Assembly (NCBI RefSeq): GCF_900104795.1
Contig: NZ_FNTG01000002.1
Location: forward strand, 2,418,001-2,482,000
Length of the DNA: 64,000 bases
Reading direction: 5' to 3'
Source of the DNA: Burkholderia sp. WP9
GTDB taxonomy: Bacteria > Pseudomonadota > Gammaproteobacteria > Burkholderiales > Burkholderiaceae
Shown: piece by piece, positions 1 to 8,446 of the stretch
Numbering within the stretch: position 1 is the first letter of the stretch
How the letters are laid out: each line of letters starts with the position of its first letter
Translations under genes and position numbers: made by a program
The notes under the pieces: generated by a model
The model's database searches: none
Told to the model about the DNA's origin: nothing
The model's input: the letters and a program-made list of their open reading frames with translations, nothing else

Positions 1-1
1 T

Positions 2-610
2 GCAGCGAGCGTGTTCGTCACCGGCAACACGGTCATCGACGCGTTGCTGGACGTGGCCGCGCGCTGCGATGGTGCAACGCCTTTCAAGGGCGATAGCCGG
101 CTGATTCTAGTGACCTCGCACCGTCGCGAGAATTTTGGCGAGGCGTTTCAGAACATTCTTCGAGCAATCAAATCGATCGCCGATAACAATCCTAACGTTC
201 ATGTGCTCTATCCGGTTCACCCCAATCCGAACGTGCGTGAAACGGCGTACGCCCATCTCGACAACCATCCACGGATCACGCTGTGCGAACCCCTGGATTA
301 CCTACCGTTCGTTGCGGCGATGAAGCGGGCCTATCTGATCCTGACCGACTCCGGTGGCGTGCAGGAGGAGGCGCCCGCGCTCGGCAAACCGGTGCTCGTG
401 CTGCGGCGCGAGACAGAGCGCCCGGAGGCGGTCGCGCACGAGGTCGTCAAACTCGTGGGCACCGAATACGCCGACATTGTCTCGAACACGCAACGGCTGC
501 TCGACGACCCGGCCGAATACAAGCGTATGGCGCGAGGCGTGTCGCCTTATGGTGACGGCCACGCGTGCGGACGAATCGTAAGCGTATTGAGAGATCACTT
601 TGAGGTGTAG
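2..610 (+). CDS. wecB: UDP-N-acetylglucosamine 2-epimerase, C-terminal part (start lies before the window)
   Basis: The reading frame is open from base 2, so the gene enters from the left and only about 202 of the usual ~375 residues are present. WecB-family enzymes interconvert UDP-GlcNAc and UDP-ManNAc in the cytoplasm for surface polysaccharide synthesis. Family signatures seen are GNTVIDAL near the left edge, the SHRRENFG stretch, and DSGGVQEEAPALGKPVLVLR with the following ETERPE, which form the nucleotide-sugar binding C-terminal Rossmann domain. The frame stops with TAG. A GTG at base 11 is not the true start because homology continues upstream. The following TetR gene is convergent, so wecB belongs to a locus left of the window. 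Confidence 0.93.
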   Translation, partial: AASVFVTGNTVIDALLDVAARCDGATPFKGDSRLILVTSHRRENFGEAFQNILRAIKSIADNNPNVHVLYPVHPNPNVRETAYAHLDNHPRITLCEPLDYLPFVAAMKRAYLILTDSGGVQEEAPALGKPVLVLRRETERPEAVAHEVVKLVGTEYADIVSNTQRLLDDPAEYKRMARGVSPYGDGHACGRIVSVLRDHFEV

Positions 611-631
611 CGCCGTCTTGCGGCGGAGCGG

Positions 632-1360
632 TTATGCCTCGCTATTCTGGCTTGCCTCGTTCACCGCGACCGCGAGCGCCACCGAATCCGGCGGCACCGG
701 CAAACTCAACCGCACCGCGCGCAGCACCGTGTCCTTGATCACCTCGCACCAATGCTCGAGCGCCGCCTTCTCCATGAGCGGCTCACCCAGAAACGCGCCC
801 AACGTGTACTGATTGGCGTTATAAAAATACCCGAGCGAGGCGATCATCAAATACACATCGCGCGCTTTGACATCGGCACGGAACACCTGCTGCGCCTGAC
901 CCGCGTCCAATAACTTCTGCACCACCGAAATTGCATAGCCGGAAATCTCCTTCAGCTTCAGGGATTTCTTCGCGTGCTTGCCTTGATGCAGATTTTCGCT
1001 GGAGAGCAGCGTGACGAACTCGGGATGATCGAGGTAGTACTGCCAGACGAACTCGACCATCTGTTCGAGCCCATGCACCGGGTTGGCCAGATCGAGATCG
1101 AGCTTGCTTTCCGCCTCGTTGAACTGCGTGTAGATCGTTTCCAGAACCTCGACGAACAACTGCTCCTTGCTGCCGAAGTAGTAATAAATCATGCGGTCGT
1201 GCGAGCGTGCCGCCTTCGAAATACTCTCCACGCGGCCACTCGCATAGCCCTGCTTGGCAAAGACCTTGATGGCCGCTTTCAGAATCTTGGCGCGAGTGTC
1301 CTGCGCCTGTTTCGCACGGATGCCGGTAGCGCCCGGTTTGCGGGCGGCGGTGGGACTCAT
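632..1360 (-). CDS. TetR/AcrR-family transcriptional regulator, likely regulator of the nicotinate-type operon
   Basis: A 242-residue protein with a TetR helix-turn-helix at about residues 20-66 (DTRAKILKAAIKVFAKQGY, then SHDRMIYYYFGSKEQLF) and a helical ligand-binding C-terminal domain. The ATG at 1360 is preferred over the upstream in-frame start at 1543. The extra 61 residues lack family similarity, and the first recognisable residues are just before the HTH. The gene diverges from the catabolic operon beginning at 1710, and an inverted repeat lies between them, so it is probably the local repressor. The effector is not visible from sequence; nicotinate or 6-hydroxynicotinate is a guess from context. 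Confidence 0.88.
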   Translation of the reverse strand: MSPTAARKPGATGIRAKQAQDTRAKILKAAIKVFAKQGYASGRVESISKAARSHDRMIYYYFGSKEQLFVEVLETIYTQFNEAESKLDLDLANPVHGLEQMVEFVWQYYLDHPEFVTLLSSENLHQGKHAKKSLKLKEISGYAISVVQKLLDAGQAQQVFRADVKARDVYLMIASLGYFYNANQYTLGAFLGEPLMEKAALEHWCEVIKDTVLRAVRLSLPVPPDSVALAVAVNEASQNSEA

Positions 1361-1595
1361 GGCGGTCTCGGATCTCTTGTTAGCGTAGGTTGAATGGCAC
1401 GCGCCGCAGCCGGCCAGGCAGGGGCGCGCCTTCATCATACAGCCCGCATGGACGGTTGCGGGATGCGCTGCGCGATCATTCACTTCGGCGTAGATTGAAG
1501 CGTCATTCACACGGTGATGTGGCGTTGCACCAATCACGCGCATGCCAGTAAATACGTTGCGCAGACTAAATTGATCGAGTAGATTTCTAACGAGT

Positions 1596-1619
1596 TTGGT
1601 GTAGCGGATACTACACGAA
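1596..1619. promoter_or_regulatory. Inverted repeat, candidate TetR operator
   Basis: Arms TTGGTGTAG and CTACACGAA are separated by six bases. Six central positions of each arm pair perfectly (GTGTAG/CTACAC), and TT/AA at the outer edges also match. The site lies about 90 bp before the reductase gene and 236 bp before the regulator start, inside the only divergent intergenic region of the cluster. Size and symmetry suit a TetR dimer. The rest of 1361-1709 shows no gene. Confidence 0.5.
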
Positions 1620-1709
1620 CGGTGAGTGACCGCAACATGGAAATGAGCGGATCACGCGAAAGTGCCTTCAAACAAGGACTATTCGTGAGCCGGAGCGGGA
1701 CCGATTGTA

Positions 1710-3341
1710 ATGTCGTCGTATGGGAACCCCACCATGACAGAACATACGAAGGTCGATTTCGGAGCGGAGAGCGTCGACGGTGAAACCGCCTCGACGCCGG
1801 GTCCGACCGTGCTCGAGAAGGCGGCGCCGCGCAGCGAGCGGATGGCGTCGAACAAGATTGAATGCAACGCGTGCCCGGTGCTGTGTCAAATATCAGCAGG
1901 ACGCACCGGCGCATGCGACCGTTATGCGAACGCCGACGGCAGGCTCATTCGTGTCGATCCGGTGGTGTTCCTGTCGCGCGCGCCTTTAACAGCCGAAGCG
2001 GGCGCAGGCAGTGCGAACGCCACGATCGAATTTGGTGCGGCTTCCGAAGTGCGGGACCCCGCGGCCGAACAGGCGTTGTTCGTGACCGGCGTCGGCGCAT
2101 CCTCCACGTATCCCGACTACAAGCCGGCGCCCTTTATCGTCGCTTCGAAACTCGACGACGTCGACATGATCACGGTCGTCACCGAAGGCATTTTCAGCTA
2201 TTGCAGCTTCAAGGTGAAGATCGACACCGACCGCTTCCTCGGGCCGGAGCAGTCGAACGTGCGTTGCCAGGGCGAGATCGTCGGCCATGTGACGACGGCC
2301 GAATACGGTTCGCAGATGCTGAGCCTCGGCGGCGTGCATCATCTTACCGGCGGCAGCAAGAAAGAAGGCCGCGTGACGTGCGACATGATGCTCGCGCTCG
2401 GCAACAAGGAGGCGGTGGAACTGAGCATCGACGGCGGCGCGAGTCTGGTGATTCGCGCGGGCGCTGCGCCGATTGTCGACGGTGTCGAGGAGCAGCGCAT
2501 GCGCGTGGGCTGCGGGTCGGCCACGATCGGCATCTTCGCGAAGCAATGGTTCGGTCATGCCGACGAAGTGGTGGTCGTCGACGATCACATTACCGGCGTG
2601 CTGACCGAGCATCAGGCGGGTCGCTGTCTCGGCATGACGCGCTCAGGTCTGAAGATTCGCGGACGCAAGTCGACGCCGGGCCGTTATTTTCAGGTGGCCA
2701 ATCCCGGCACGGGTTGGGGCGGCACCGACATTCAGGACCCGCTCGCGATTGTCGAAGGCTTCGACCCTGCCGTCGCCAGGCCGGGTATGCGCTTGCTAAT
2801 GGTATCGACCACCGGCGAGCACGCGCAGTGGTACGAACTCGATCAGGATCTCGTGCCGCGCATCGCGGCGATGCCGGAGGCGGTGCGCCGCACGGTCGAA
2901 CGGATCGGCGAGAACTGCGAGCCGTCGCTGGCCACCGTGCTGTTTCTCGGCGGCGCGGGCGGCAGCCTGCGGGCGGGTGCCACGGAAAACCCGGTGCTGC
3001 TCACGCGCGCGATCAAACAGAAACTGGTCAACGTGACCTGCGGCGGCGCACCGGCTTACGTGTGGCCGGGCGGCGGCATCACGGTGATGGTGGATGTCTC
3101 GCGCATGCCCGACCGTTCGTTCGGCACGGTGCCGACACCCGCCATTGTCGCGCCGATCGAATTCACCATGACCTATGACGCGTATCGCGATCTCGGTGGT
3201 CATCTCGAAGCGGTGCGCTCACTAGAGAGCATATTGGCCAACGGGCCGGAGCATACGGAAGGCGCGCCGCTCGCGCGCCGAACCCTCGCGCGCAATCCTG
3301 ACAATCCGTGGCCGCCCGCCATGCCGCCGATGCTCGGCTAA
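1710..3341 (+). CDS. hnr: 6-hydroxynicotinate reductase-like iron-sulfur flavoprotein
   Basis: A 543-residue protein resembling the Eubacterium barkeri-type 6-hydroxynicotinate reductase, which reduces 6-hydroxynicotinate to 1,4,5,6-tetrahydro-6-oxonicotinate. An N-terminal cysteine cluster is visible: C52, C55, C59 in ECNACPVLC and C69 in GACDRY, suitable for an Fe-S cluster. A Gly-rich segment LGGAGGSLRAGATENP contains an AGAT motif (T425) like the Thr flavinylated by ApbE in other proteins. The start is uncertain. ATG 1710 has a GGAGCGGGA-like RBS about 10 bp upstream; ATG 1734 and 1842 are alternatives. It is the first gene of the operon and is followed by the ApbE-superfamily gene. The name rests on recalled family sequence plus the enamidase and NicAB neighbours. 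No ferredoxin gene is nearby. Confidence 0.75.
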   Translation: MSSYGNPTMTEHTKVDFGAESVDGETASTPGPTVLEKAAPRSERMASNKIECNACPVLCQISAGRTGACDRYANADGRLIRVDPVVFLSRAPLTAEAGAGSANATIEFGAASEVRDPAAEQALFVTGVGASSTYPDYKPAPFIVASKLDDVDMITVVTEGIFSYCSFKVKIDTDRFLGPEQSNVRCQGEIVGHVTTAEYGSQMLSLGGVHHLTGGSKKEGRVTCDMMLALGNKEAVELSIDGGASLVIRAGAAPIVDGVEEQRMRVGCGSATIGIFAKQWFGHADEVVVVDDHITGVLTEHQAGRCLGMTRSGLKIRGRKSTPGRYFQVANPGTGWGGTDIQDPLAIVEGFDPAVARPGMRLLMVSTTGEHAQWYELDQDLVPRIAAMPEAVRRTVERIGENCEPSLATVLFLGGAGGSLRAGATENPVLLTRAIKQKLVNVTCGGAPAYVWPGGGITVMVDVSRMPDRSFGTVPTPAIVAPIEFTMTYDAYRDLGGHLEAVRSLESILANGPEHTEGAPLARRTLARNPDNPWPPAMPPMLG

Positions 3342-3408
3342 CGGTGCCGCCCGCGCCGATCTAAACAACCCAACGCACCTAAAAGACGCAACGCACGTAA
3401 CGGACACG

Positions 3409-4347
3409 ATGAACCCAACCCGCACCCGACTCGATGCGACCCGCTGGCACTGGCAGCATGGGCCGATCGATCTGATCCTCAGCGCGGAAGGCACGCCTTC
3501 GGCGGTGCAGGCCGCGTATGAGGCGTGCTGGGCGCGTTTTGTCGACGTGTTGCCGGAGCTGGTGGGCGAGTTGCCGCGGCTTCGGCAGCCTGTGCCGGCC
3601 GACTCGACGTTGAACGGCACAGCGTTGCAAGGCGCGGTTGCCCGTCGCATGTGGTCGGCCTGTCATCCTCACCGGGCGCGCTACATCACGCCGATGGCGG
3701 CGGTGGCGGGCAGCGTCGCCGATGAATTGATCACGGCGTTTGCGCGCGAAGACATCTCGCGCGCATTCATCAACAATGGCGGCGACATTGCGCTTTATCT
3801 GACCGAGGGACAGCAATACCGCGTCGGCGTGTTCGCCGACCTCGCATCGTTCTCGCCCGTGCGGCTGTCACGCGATCAGACGCTCGACGCCAACCTGACG
3901 CTCGACGCGAACCTGCCGGTACGCGGCATTGCGACGAGCGGCTGGCGCGGCCGCAGCTTCAGCCTCGGCATTGCCGACAGCGTCACCGTGCTCGCGCGCA
4001 ACGCCGCCGCCGCGGACGCCGCCGCGACGATGATCGCCAATGCCGTCGATCTGGATCACGCGGGGATCTTGCGGCGTCCGGCTTCGTCGTTGAAGGACGA
4101 CAGCGACCTCGGCGACATGCTCGTCACAGTCGACGTGCCGTCCTTACCGCAGCCGCTGATCGATTTCGCGCTGGCGCGTGGCGTCGAAGCCGCCCAGCAC
4201 TTGCTCGCACAAGGCTTGATTGAAGGCGCCGCGCTATTCCTGCAAGGGCGGGTGCGCGTGGTTGGCATTCAGGACACAGGCGGGTTGCTCACGCAGCGCG
4301 CACAGATAAAAACGGAGGCTCCGTGTTCGAAATACGCCGCGTGCTGA
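3409..4347 (+). CDS. UPF0280 family protein (ApbE superfamily)
   Basis: A 312-residue protein of the UPF0280/COG2122 family, an uncharacterised branch of the ApbE flavin-transferase superfamily. ApbE-like marks seen are AFINNGGDIALYL (about residues 121-133, the GGDI motif) and the later SVTVLARNAAAADAAATMIAN (an ADA-type segment). It has no signal peptide, unlike periplasmic ApbE, so it should be cytoplasmic. It sits between the 6-hydroxynicotinate reductase-like gene and two DUF1185 genes and overlaps the next gene by 25 bp, which implies translational coupling. Because the E. barkeri reductase has a covalently bound flavin, a role in flavinylating the upstream protein is an attractive inference. 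No direct evidence exists here. Confidence 0.85.
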   Translation: MNPTRTRLDATRWHWQHGPIDLILSAEGTPSAVQAAYEACWARFVDVLPELVGELPRLRQPVPADSTLNGTALQGAVARRMWSACHPHRARYITPMAAVAGSVADELITAFAREDISRAFINNGGDIALYLTEGQQYRVGVFADLASFSPVRLSRDQTLDANLTLDANLPVRGIATSGWRGRSFSLGIADSVTVLARNAAAADAAATMIANAVDLDHAGILRRPASSLKDDSDLGDMLVTVDVPSLPQPLIDFALARGVEAAQHLLAQGLIEGAALFLQGRVRVVGIQDTGGLLTQRAQIKTEAPCSKYAAC

Positions 4348-4913
4348 CGCACGTCGAAGACATCTTCCACGAGTTCGTCCCCGCGCCCGCGCAGCCGCTC
4401 AGACGCGGTGCGATCGCCGCGGTGATGACGAACCCGTTCGCCGGGCGCTACGAAGCGAAAATCGAGCACGCAATGGAAGCGCTCAAGCCGATCGGCTTCG
4501 ATATGGCGCAACGGTTGCTGGCGGCGATGGCGGTGCCGCATGCGTCGATTGAAAGTTACGGCAAGGGCGCGATTGTCGGCTCGCGTGGCGAACTGGAGCA
4601 CGGCGCGTTGTGGCATGTGCCGGGAGGCTATGCGATGCGTGAGTTGCTGGAGAAGAACGGCGTGCCGACCAACGCCATCGTGCCGTCGACCAAGAAGGTC
4701 GGCGCGCCGTCCACCGCGCTCGACGTGCCGCTCACGCATGTCAATGCAAGCTACGTGCGCAGCCATTTCGACGCGATCGAAGTGCGCGTGCCCGGCGCGC
4801 CCGCAGCGGACGAGCTGGTGTATATCCTCGTGATGAGCACGGGGCAGCGCGTGCACGCGCGGGTGGGCGGCCTCGCGAAAGAGGCGATCGTGGGCAAGGA
4901 CGGTTTGCGCTGA
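4323..4913 (+). CDS. DUF1185 (amino acid synthesis, PF06684) family protein, copy 1
   Basis: A 196-residue protein starting at GTG 4323, with a GGAGGC ribosome site just upstream inside the end of the UPF0280 gene. Family marks are NPFAGRYEAK, SYGKGAIVG with GELEH, VPSTKK and DVPLTHVNASYVRSHFDAIE. All of these recur in the next gene. Published structures of this family show a chorismate-mutase-like fold and were interpreted as suggesting an amino-acid metabolic role; no reaction is established. In this operon it may act on a product of ring opening, but that is inference only. Confidence 0.85.
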   Translation: MFEIRRVLTHVEDIFHEFVPAPAQPLRRGAIAAVMTNPFAGRYEAKIEHAMEALKPIGFDMAQRLLAAMAVPHASIESYGKGAIVGSRGELEHGALWHVPGGYAMRELLEKNGVPTNAIVPSTKKVGAPSTALDVPLTHVNASYVRSHFDAIEVRVPGAPAADELVYILVMSTGQRVHARVGGLAKEAIVGKDGLR

Positions 4914-4973
4914 GCGCGCCTCGCTGGCGCACGGAAAATAACGCAGAGCAGGCATCGGAACTCGGAGAGCGAA

Positions 4974-5558
4974 ATGGCAATCAAGCTTCGCAAGCTGGTC
5001 GTGCAAGTGGATGAAACACGCATTGAAATGGGCCAGGCCGTCGAGCCGCCGGCGCGTCGAGCCGTTGCAATTGCGGTGATCGATAACCCTTATGCCGGCC
5101 GCTACGAAGCCAAACTCGACGCGCTGATCGAAGCGGGCGAGGAGTTGGGCGCGTTGCTCGGCAACAAGTGTGTCGAAGCGCTCGGCATCGCGCCGGGCGA
5201 CGCGCAAAGCTATGGCAAGGCTGCTATCGTCGGCGAGGCGGGTGAACTGGAGCATGCCGCCGCGATTCTGCATCCGAAGCTCGGCGCGCCGCTGCGCGCG
5301 GCGGTGGAGAAAGGCGCGGCACTGGTGCCGTCGGCAAAGAAGATGGGCACGCTCGGCACCGCGATCGACGTGCCGCTCGGCCACAAAGACGCCGCCTTCG
5401 TGCGCAGTCATTTCGATGCGATCGAAGCGCGCGTGTCGGACGCGCCGCGTGCGAACGAAATTGTCGTCGCTGTCGCGGTAACGGCGTCAGGCCGGCCGCT
5501 GCCGCGCATCGGCGGGTTGCAGGTGAGCGAGATCAAAGGCGAAGACGGTCTGCGCTGA
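4974..5558 (+). CDS. DUF1185 (amino acid synthesis, PF06684) family protein, copy 2
   Basis: A 194-residue paralog of the preceding gene, starting at ATG 4974 after a GGAGAGCG ribosome site. It keeps the same marks: NPYAGRYEAK, SYGKAAIVG, GELEH, VPSAKKMG and DVPLGHKDAAFVRSHFDAIE. The two copies differ most in the first 30 residues and in the middle. Tandem duplication within one operon suggests either a heteromeric complex or two related reactions. The reaction is unknown. Confidence 0.85.
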   Translation: MAIKLRKLVVQVDETRIEMGQAVEPPARRAVAIAVIDNPYAGRYEAKLDALIEAGEELGALLGNKCVEALGIAPGDAQSYGKAAIVGEAGELEHAAAILHPKLGAPLRAAVEKGAALVPSAKKMGTLGTAIDVPLGHKDAAFVRSHFDAIEARVSDAPRANEIVVAVAVTASGRPLPRIGGLQVSEIKGEDGLR

Positions 5559-5699
5559 GTTTGCATCCGTTTATTTCGCTGTTACTGTCCTGCCGTTGAC
5601 GCGTGCGTGCATGGTGCCGCACGCGCTGCAACGATCTGCTGATCGTATCGAATGCGCGAGGCCGCGCACTCGCCGTTCAGCAAGCTGCCGAGGGTCGCG

Positions 5700-7640
5700 A
5701 TGTTTTCGAATTTGCTGGTACAGCTGGTCAACGGACTCGCCGACGCGTCGACGCTGTTTCTCGTCGCCGCCGGTTTGTCGCTGATCTTCGGCGTGACACG
5801 TATCGTTAACTTCGCGCACGGCTCGTTCTATATGTTCGGCATCTATGTCGCGTATAGCATCGCGAGCCGTTTCGGGCACACGGCGGGCGGCTTCTGGCTG
5901 TCGGTGCTGGCTGCGGCGCTGGTGGTCGCGGTGCTGGGCGCGCTGGTTGAGATGATCGTTCTGCGCCGTATCTACCAGGCGCCCGAGCTGTTTCATCTGC
6001 TCGCCACGTTCGCGCTGGTGCTGATCTTTCGCGATGCCGCGCTGTGGCTGTGGGGCCCGGAAGATCTGTTCGGCCCACGTGCGCCGCATCTGGCGGGCGC
6101 GGTCGATTTCCTCGGCCATCCGCTGCCTACCTACGACATTGCCTTGATCGTGATCGGTCCCGTGGTGTTGCTGCTGCTCTGGTACGCGTTGACACGCACG
6201 CGCTGGGGCACGCTGGTGCGCGCCGCCACGCAGGATCGCGAGATGCTTGGCGCGCTCGGCATCAATCAGGCGTGGCTGTTTACCGGTGTGTTTTTCGTCG
6301 GCGCGTTTCTCGCCGGGTTGGGCGGTGCGCTGCAAGGGCCGCGCATGTCGGCGAATCTGTCACTGGATCTGGAGACGATCGGCAACGCGTTCGTGGTGGT
6401 GGTGGTCGGCGGCATGGGTTCGATTCCGGGGGCGTTCATTGCCGCGCTGATCATCGCGGAGATCAAGGCGCTGTGCATCGGTATCGGCCACGTGACGATC
6501 TTCGGCGTCGGTCTGTCGTTGAGCCGCTTCACGCTGGTGGCTGAATTCGTCGTGATGGCGGTCGTGCTGGTGGTGCGTCCGTGGGGTCTGCTCGGCCGCG
6601 CGAGCGCCGCGGTTCGTGGCATGGCGGCGCCGGAAACGCCTTTGCGTCCGGCGGGCAAACGGCTCAAATGGCTGGCCGCCATCGCGTTGCTGGTTCTCGT
6701 GCTTGCGCCGCTCGCGGCCAACGCATTTCCGTACATGCCCGTATTGCTGGTCGAGATCCTGATCGCCGTGCTGTTCGCGACCAGTCTGCATTTCATCATG
6801 GGACCGGGCGGCATGCATTCGTTCGGCCACGCCGCCTACTTCGGACTGGGCGCATACGGCGCCGCGCTATTCCTCAAAGTGTTGAATTTGCCGATGGAAG
6901 CCGCGTTGCTGCTCGGCCCGCTATTGGCGGTGGCCGGCGCGCTGGTGTTCGGCTGGTTCTGCGTGCGCCTCTCCGGCGTCTATCTCGCGATGCTGACGCT
7001 CGCGTTCGCGCAGATCGTCTGGTCGGTGGTGTTCCAGTGGGACGACGTGACGGGCGGCAGCAACGGCATTCTCGGTTTGTGGCCGTCGAACTGGTTGTCG
7101 TCGCCGGTGGCCTTTTACTACGTGACGCTCGCCTGCGCCGTGGTCGGCGTGTGGCTGTTGCGCAAGATGTTGTTCTCGCCGCTGGGTTACGCCATGCGGG
7201 CCTCGCGTGACTCCGTGCTGCGCGCCGAGGCGATCGGCATCGACGTGAAACGCGTGCAATGGGCCGCGTTCGTGATCGCGTCGCTGTTCTGCGGACTCGC
7301 CGGATCGCTCTATGCCTTCTCGAAGGGCACGATTTCGCCGGAAGTGATCAGCGTGAGCCGTTCGGTGGACGGCCTCGTGATGGTGCTTCTCGGCGGCTTG
7401 CAGACACTCACCGGGCCGATTGTGGGCGCGGCCGTGTTCACGTGGCTGCAGGACACCGTCGCGCGGCAAACCGACTATTGGCAGGCGCTGCTGGGCTTCG
7501 CGATCCTGCTGTTGGTGATCGCGTTTCCGCAGGGGATCGTGGGCTTCATTTGTGAGCGTTTCGGCGACGATACCGCCGACCCGGCTGAGAAAAGCACCGT
7601 CCCGCCTGCTCAGCGCGCGGCGATCAAGGAGGGGCTATGA
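5700..7640 (+). CDS. Branched-chain-type ABC transporter permease, LivH-LivM fusion
   Basis: A 646-residue inner-membrane protein combining both permease subunits of a HAAT/Liv-type importer. Residues about 1-290 are LivH-like (LSLIFGVTRIVNFAHGSFYM, later GMGSIPGAFIAALIIAE) and about 320-620 are LivM-like (FGHAAYFGLGAYGAALF, SNGILGLWP, GLAGSLYAFSKG). ATG 5700 is preferred to the upstream 5652 start because it has GAGGG six bases before it and begins directly with the first membrane segment. The stop overlaps livG as ATGA. Its operon position suggests import of the heterocycle substrate, but ligand specificity cannot be read from the permease. Confidence 0.93.
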   Translation: MFSNLLVQLVNGLADASTLFLVAAGLSLIFGVTRIVNFAHGSFYMFGIYVAYSIASRFGHTAGGFWLSVLAAALVVAVLGALVEMIVLRRIYQAPELFHLLATFALVLIFRDAALWLWGPEDLFGPRAPHLAGAVDFLGHPLPTYDIALIVIGPVVLLLLWYALTRTRWGTLVRAATQDREMLGALGINQAWLFTGVFFVGAFLAGLGGALQGPRMSANLSLDLETIGNAFVVVVVGGMGSIPGAFIAALIIAEIKALCIGIGHVTIFGVGLSLSRFTLVAEFVVMAVVLVVRPWGLLGRASAAVRGMAAPETPLRPAGKRLKWLAAIALLVLVLAPLAANAFPYMPVLLVEILIAVLFATSLHFIMGPGGMHSFGHAAYFGLGAYGAALFLKVLNLPMEAALLLGPLLAVAGALVFGWFCVRLSGVYLAMLTLAFAQIVWSVVFQWDDVTGGSNGILGLWPSNWLSSPVAFYYVTLACAVVGVWLLRKMLFSPLGYAMRASRDSVLRAEAIGIDVKRVQWAAFVIASLFCGLAGSLYAFSKGTISPEVISVSRSVDGLVMVLLGGLQTLTGPIVGAAVFTWLQDTVARQTDYWQALLGFAILLLVIAFPQGIVGFICERFGDDTADPAEKSTVPPAQRAAIKEGL

Positions 7641-8446
7641 GCTTGCTGCGCGTCAGCGGTCTCTCCAAATCGTTCGGCGGCCTCAAGGCGGTCGACAATG
7701 TTTCCTTCGATCTCGAAGCGGGTCAATTGCTGGCACTGCTCGGGCCGAACGGTGCGGGCAAGTCCACCTGTTTCAATATGGTCAACGGGCAGTTGACGCC
7801 TTCGTCCGGGTCGATTCGTCTCGACGGTCATGAACTGGTCGGCATGCGTCCGCGCGACATCTGGCGGCTGGGCGTGGGGCGTACGTTTCAGATTGCCGCG
7901 ACCTTCAACTCCATGACGGTGATCGAGAATGTGCAGATGGCGCTGGTCTCGCGCGAACGCCAGACCTTCGGGCTATGGAAGCCCGCCCGTTCGCGCTACG
8001 CCGACGAAGCCCTCGCGCTGCTCGACCAGGTCGGCATGGCCGCGGACGCGAACCGCGCGTGCGGCGTGCTCGCTTATGGCGATGTGAAGCGTGTGGAACT
8101 CGCGATTGCGCTGGCCAATCGCCCCAAGCTGCTGCTAATGGATGAACCCACCGCCGGCATGGCGCCGAAGGAGCGCAACGAGCTGATGGCGCTGACCAAA
8201 CGTCTGGTCACCGAACACCAGATCGGCGTGCTGTTCACCGAGCACAGCATGGACGTCGTATTCGCCTACGCCGATCGCATGATCGTGCTCGCGCGCGGCA
8301 AGCTGATTGCCGAAGGCGACGCCGAGACGATCCGCAACGACCCGCGCGTGCAGGAAGTCTATTTCGGCACTGGCAAGACCTTCCAGCCGCACGCACCGCT
8401 GCACGACGCAGCCGGCGGCCATCAAGGCCAGGGAGCATTGCAATGA
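7637..8446 (+). CDS. livG: ABC transporter ATP-binding protein, LivG type
   Basis: A 269-residue cytoplasmic ATPase of the branched-chain/HAAT importer family. The Walker A GPNGAGKST is at residues 36-44. The LivG-type signature LAYGDVKRVELA replaces a standard LSGGQ, and Walker B is LLLMDEPTAG. A GGAGGGGCT ribosome site lies in the end of the permease gene; start and stop overlap neighbours by 4 bp on both sides. It pairs with LivF and the fused permease. It energises uptake of the ligand bound by the periplasmic protein encoded at 14703. Confidence 0.93.
   Translation: MSLLRVSGLSKSFGGLKAVDNVSFDLEAGQLLALLGPNGAGKSTCFNMVNGQLTPSSGSIRLDGHELVGMRPRDIWRLGVGRTFQIAATFNSMTVIENVQMALVSRERQTFGLWKPARSRYADEALALLDQVGMAADANRACGVLAYGDVKRVELAIALANRPKLLLMDEPTAGMAPKERNELMALTKRLVTEHQIGVLFTEHSMDVVFAYADRMIVLARGKLIAEGDAETIRNDPRVQEVYFGTGKTFQPHAPLHDAAGGHQGQGALQ

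Noticed and set aside
1710..3341. Barbiturase/cyanuric acid amidohydrolase
   Set aside because: A ring-opening amidohydrolase was first considered because of the pathway context. The N-terminal four-Cys cluster, the 543-residue length and the enamidase plus NicAB neighbours fit 6-hydroxynicotinate reductase better.
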